NCBI RefSeq assembly: GCF_051912485.1
Contig: NZ_CP196822.1
Span: forward strand, 1,612,001 to 1,676,000
Length of the DNA: 64,000 nt
Reading direction: 5' to 3'
From: Nitrobacter sp051912485
Lineage (GTDB): Bacteria; Pseudomonadota; Alphaproteobacteria; Rhizobiales; Xanthobacteraceae
Below, one piece after another: positions 62,027 through 64,000 of this stretch. Position 1 is the first letter of the stretch. Each line of letters starts with the position of its first letter. The position numbers were made by a program, and so were the translations under genes. The notes below the pieces were generated by a model. It saw only the letters and a list, made by a program, of their open reading frames with translations. It was not told the origin of the DNA and did not search any database.

Positions 62027-62390
62027 CCGCGACCCGGCGCCGCTCGCCCAGCATGATGTTATAGGTCCGGATCGCCGGTCCGGTCAGCATGGTGTCCACC
62101 CCAACGTTAACGCGACGCAGGGCCTCGCGCAGCTCGGAAGGAGCAAGCCAGACCTCGGTGCCGGTGCCGATCAGCAACGTATCGATTGCGGCGGAGCCTG
62201 CAAACACGCGCGTCAAGGCTTGCCGGTTGATGTCATCCGGCCTCGTCACCGGCCAGGCCCAGATTCCGTCCGGCAGGCATAACAGCGAGCCACGGTGCGA
62301 CATGGTATCGAAGCGGAAGCCGCCGCTGCCATAGGCTTCGATCACCGCAGGCCGCGGAAGGTGCGGCACATCCGGCAGATCGGCGCTCAC
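62004..62390 (-). CDS. Mth938-like domain protein (NDUFAF3-like)
   Basis: A 128-aa protein of the Mth938/DUF498 family (SADLPDVPHLPRPAVIEAYG; LLIGTGTEVWLAPSELREAL; MLTGPAIRTYNIMLGERRRV), homologous to mitochondrial complex I assembly factor NDUFAF3. The GTG start overlaps the secF stop by four bases (GTGA), showing coupling to the Sec genes. The gene order secD-secF-Mth938-squalene-synthase-like is common in this class. Confidence 0.9.
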   Translation of the reverse strand: MSADLPDVPHLPRPAVIEAYGSGGFRFDTMSHRGSLLCLPDGIWAWPVTRPDDINRQALTRVFAGSAAIDTLLIGTGTEVWLAPSELREALRRVNVGVDTMLTGPAIRTYNIMLGERRRVAAALIAVP

Positions 62391-63508
62391 GGTTTCGATG
62401 GCTTCTGAGATTTGGCCGGTTTCTCCGGCTTGACCGTCTTCTCTGGTTTAGCCGTAGACTGAGCTGTCTCGGACTGCTTAGCCGCCTTGTCGGAATTGGC
62501 CGCCTCAGACCTGGCCGTCTTCTCCTCAGCGTCAGCGCGATGATCGCCGACCCCGAGATAGATCAGAATCGGCGCCGCGATGAAGATCGACGTGTAGGTG
62601 CCGACCAGCACCACGCCGAACATCATCACTGCGGTGAAGCTGTGAATCGCCGGTCCGCCGAACAGCAGCAACGCGAGCAGCGCCAGCGTGACCGTGAAGT
62701 GGGTGATGATCGAGCGCGACAGCGTCGAATTGATCGACTCGTTGAGCAACTCAGGCATCGGCATTTTCTTGTAGCGCCGCAGCATCTCGCGGATACGGTC
62801 ATAAATGACAACGGTGTCGTTCAGCGAGTAGCCGAGAATGGTCAGAAGCGCCGCGATGCTGGTGAGATCGAAGTCGACCTGCGAGATCGACATGAAGCCG
62901 ATGGTCAGCACGATATCGTGCACGTTGGCGATCATCGCGCCGAGCGCGAACTGCCACTCGAACCGGAACCAGAGATAGATCAGGATGCCGAGGATCGCCA
63001 GCATCAGGCCGATCATGCCGTAGGCGAGCAGTTCGCCGGACACGCGCGGACCAACCACCTCGACGCGGCGATAATTGACGCTGTCGCCCAGCGCGCCACG
63101 CACCTTCTGTACCGCTGCCTGTTGCGCGGCGTCTCCGCCCGGCTGCTCGGCGACGCGGATCAGCACTTCTGTCGGACCGCCGAACTGTTGAAGCTGGACC
63201 TCGCCGAGACCGAGACCGTTCAGCGTCGTGCGCATACTCGCAATATTCGCCTCGCCCGACTTGGCTTGCACCTCGAGCAGCGTGCCGCCCTTGAAATCGA
63301 TGCCGAAATTCAAGCCGTGCGTGAAGAACAGCGTGATCGCGACGATCGACAGCAGCGCGGAAATCGGAAAGCTGATGCGGCGGAAGCGCGTGAAATCGAA
63401 ATGCGTATCGTCGGGGACGATCCGCACCGACGGCAGCAGACCAAGGCAACTGACGATGGTCAGCACGACAATAAGGGCACCGAGCCCGAGCAAAATCCAA
63501 TGGGTCAC
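62387..63508 (-). CDS. secF: Protein translocase subunit SecF
   Basis: A 373-aa membrane protein with six helices. It has the first periplasmic-domain entry motif FGIDFKGGTLLEVQ, and the membrane region ALLTILGYSLNDTVVIYDRI and RSIITHFTVTLALLALLLFG. With SecD and YajC it uses the proton gradient to complete protein export. The C-terminal 45 residues are a Lys/Glu/Pro-rich tail, an extension not needed for function. The start is a GTG; 16 bases separate it from secD. Confidence 0.95.
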   Translation of the reverse strand: MTHWILLGLGALIVVLTIVSCLGLLPSVRIVPDDTHFDFTRFRRISFPISALLSIVAITLFFTHGLNFGIDFKGGTLLEVQAKSGEANIASMRTTLNGLGLGEVQLQQFGGPTEVLIRVAEQPGGDAAQQAAVQKVRGALGDSVNYRRVEVVGPRVSGELLAYGMIGLMLAILGILIYLWFRFEWQFALGAMIANVHDIVLTIGFMSISQVDFDLTSIAALLTILGYSLNDTVVIYDRIREMLRRYKKMPMPELLNESINSTLSRSIITHFTVTLALLALLLFGGPAIHSFTAVMMFGVVLVGTYTSIFIAAPILIYLGVGDHRADAEEKTARSEAANSDKAAKQSETAQSTAKPEKTVKPEKPAKSQKPSKP

Positions 63509-63524
63509 AACCGGCTCCGCGTCA

Positions 63525-64000
63525 TCAGATCGGCACGTTTTGCGGCCGCTTCCAGCGCACCCATGTCGCGACGATCAGCCGGGTCACCTCAAATGCGGTG
63601 AACACCGTGGTGATAATGCCGATGCCGAGCGTCACGGCGAAGCCACGCACCGGGCCAGTGCCGATATAGAACAGCACCGCGGCAGCAATGAACGTCGTGA
63701 TGTTGGAATCCAGAATCGTCGCCAGCGCCCGCTTGAAGCCGGCGTCGATCGCCGAAATCGCGGTGCGGCCGCCGCGGACTTCCTCGCGGATACGCTCATA
63801 GATCAGCACGTTGGAATCGACGGCGATGCCCACGGTCAGCACGATGCCGGCGATGCCGGGCAGCGTCAGCGTCGCGTTCAGCAACGACAGCACTCCGAAA
63901 ATCATGGCGACGTTGATGGCGACCGCGATATTCGCAAACACCCCGAACAACCGGTAGGTCAGCAACATGAACACGATCACCATGATCGAGCCGACATAGG
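63525..64000 (-). CDS. secD: Protein translocase subunit SecD (partial)
   Basis: The last 158 codons of SecD; the gene continues past the right edge of the window. The visible part contains membrane helices 3-6, with the conserved GIVLTVGIAVDSNVLIYERI and the ALATILDSNITTFIAAAVLF segments that form the proton path. It is the first gene in view of the secDF operon. Confidence 0.95.
   Translation of the reverse strand, partial: YVGSIMVIVFMLLTYRLFGVFANIAVAINVAMIFGVLSLLNATLTLPGIAGIVLTVGIAVDSNVLIYERIREEVRGGRTAISAIDAGFKRALATILDSNITTFIAAAVLFYIGTGPVRGFAVTLGIGIITTVFTAFEVTRLIVATWVRWKRPQNVPI

Overview
The window looks like chromosome from a GC-rich alphaproteobacterium of the Bradyrhizobium / Rhodopseudomonas / Afipia group (Nitrobacteraceae). 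The basis is gene content: a K+-independent H+-pyrophosphatase, a fused three-domain indolepyruvate oxidoreductase, DUF3551, DUF1236, DUF2155 and GCG_CRPN secreted proteins, an NDUFA12 homologue, a SecDF-linked Mth938/squalene-synthase-like pair, and promoters of the alphaproteobacterial general stress response type (GGAAC-N16/17-CGTT). No rRNA operon, CRISPR array or replication origin was seen.

Layout. 1-1.2 kb is the edge of an integrated element: an intact tyrosine recombinase facing the 3' end of tRNA-Leu(GAG). 1.4-13.3 kb is core chromosome: FliN-like protein, lipB, acylphosphatase, acyl-CoA carboxylase alpha subunit, 1-Cys peroxiredoxin, glutathione-dependent formaldehyde dehydrogenase, a CHASE2 adenylate cyclase and a Slam-like TPR/beta-barrel outer-membrane protein. 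13.6-22.7 kb is a composite genomic island in tRNA-Arg(UCG). The tRNA 3' end is repeated at 16.0 and 22.7 kb, giving two tandem modules; the second ends in a decayed integrase. The island holds an FNR-type regulator, an orphan aa3 oxidase subunit IV, a BolA protein beside a broken glutaredoxin, a 5'-truncated cold-shock gene, several tiny membrane proteins and a run of terminator-like hairpins. Small accessory genes continue to about 23.5 kb.

23.9-39.5 kb returns to core genes: Gly/His-rich secreted protein, GrlR-like protein, PAS/HAMP histidine kinase, indolepyruvate oxidoreductase, a frameshifted stress-promoter gene, a PEP-mutase-like enzyme and an ArsR regulator split by an IS5-group element with a CTAG target duplication, H+-PPase and an aminotransferase. 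39.7-51.5 kb carries a BepA-like protease with a DsbA-like protein, DUF1236 protein, aroQ-accB-accC, a translationally coupled CHASE3 kinase / response regulator / REC-HWE kinase operon behind a textbook EcfG promoter, aat and a chemoreceptor. 51.6-64 kb carries DUF2155 protein, a FecR protein with a TbpB-like C-terminal barrel, NDUFA12, two small acetyltransferase-fold proteins, DUF3597 and DUF2189 proteins, trmFO, a kinase-ANL fusion, and the secD-secF-Mth938-squalene-synthase-like operon.

The most interesting ideas are: a possible surface-protein export pair (Slam-like barrel at 11.9 kb, FecR/TbpB-like barrel protein at 53.1 kb) beside a CHASE2 cyclase; a two-kinase signalling operon that is probably part of the general stress response; the tandem tRNA-Arg island; and the kinase-adenylate-enzyme fusion. 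All functional calls rest on motif and family recognition by eye; no search was run.
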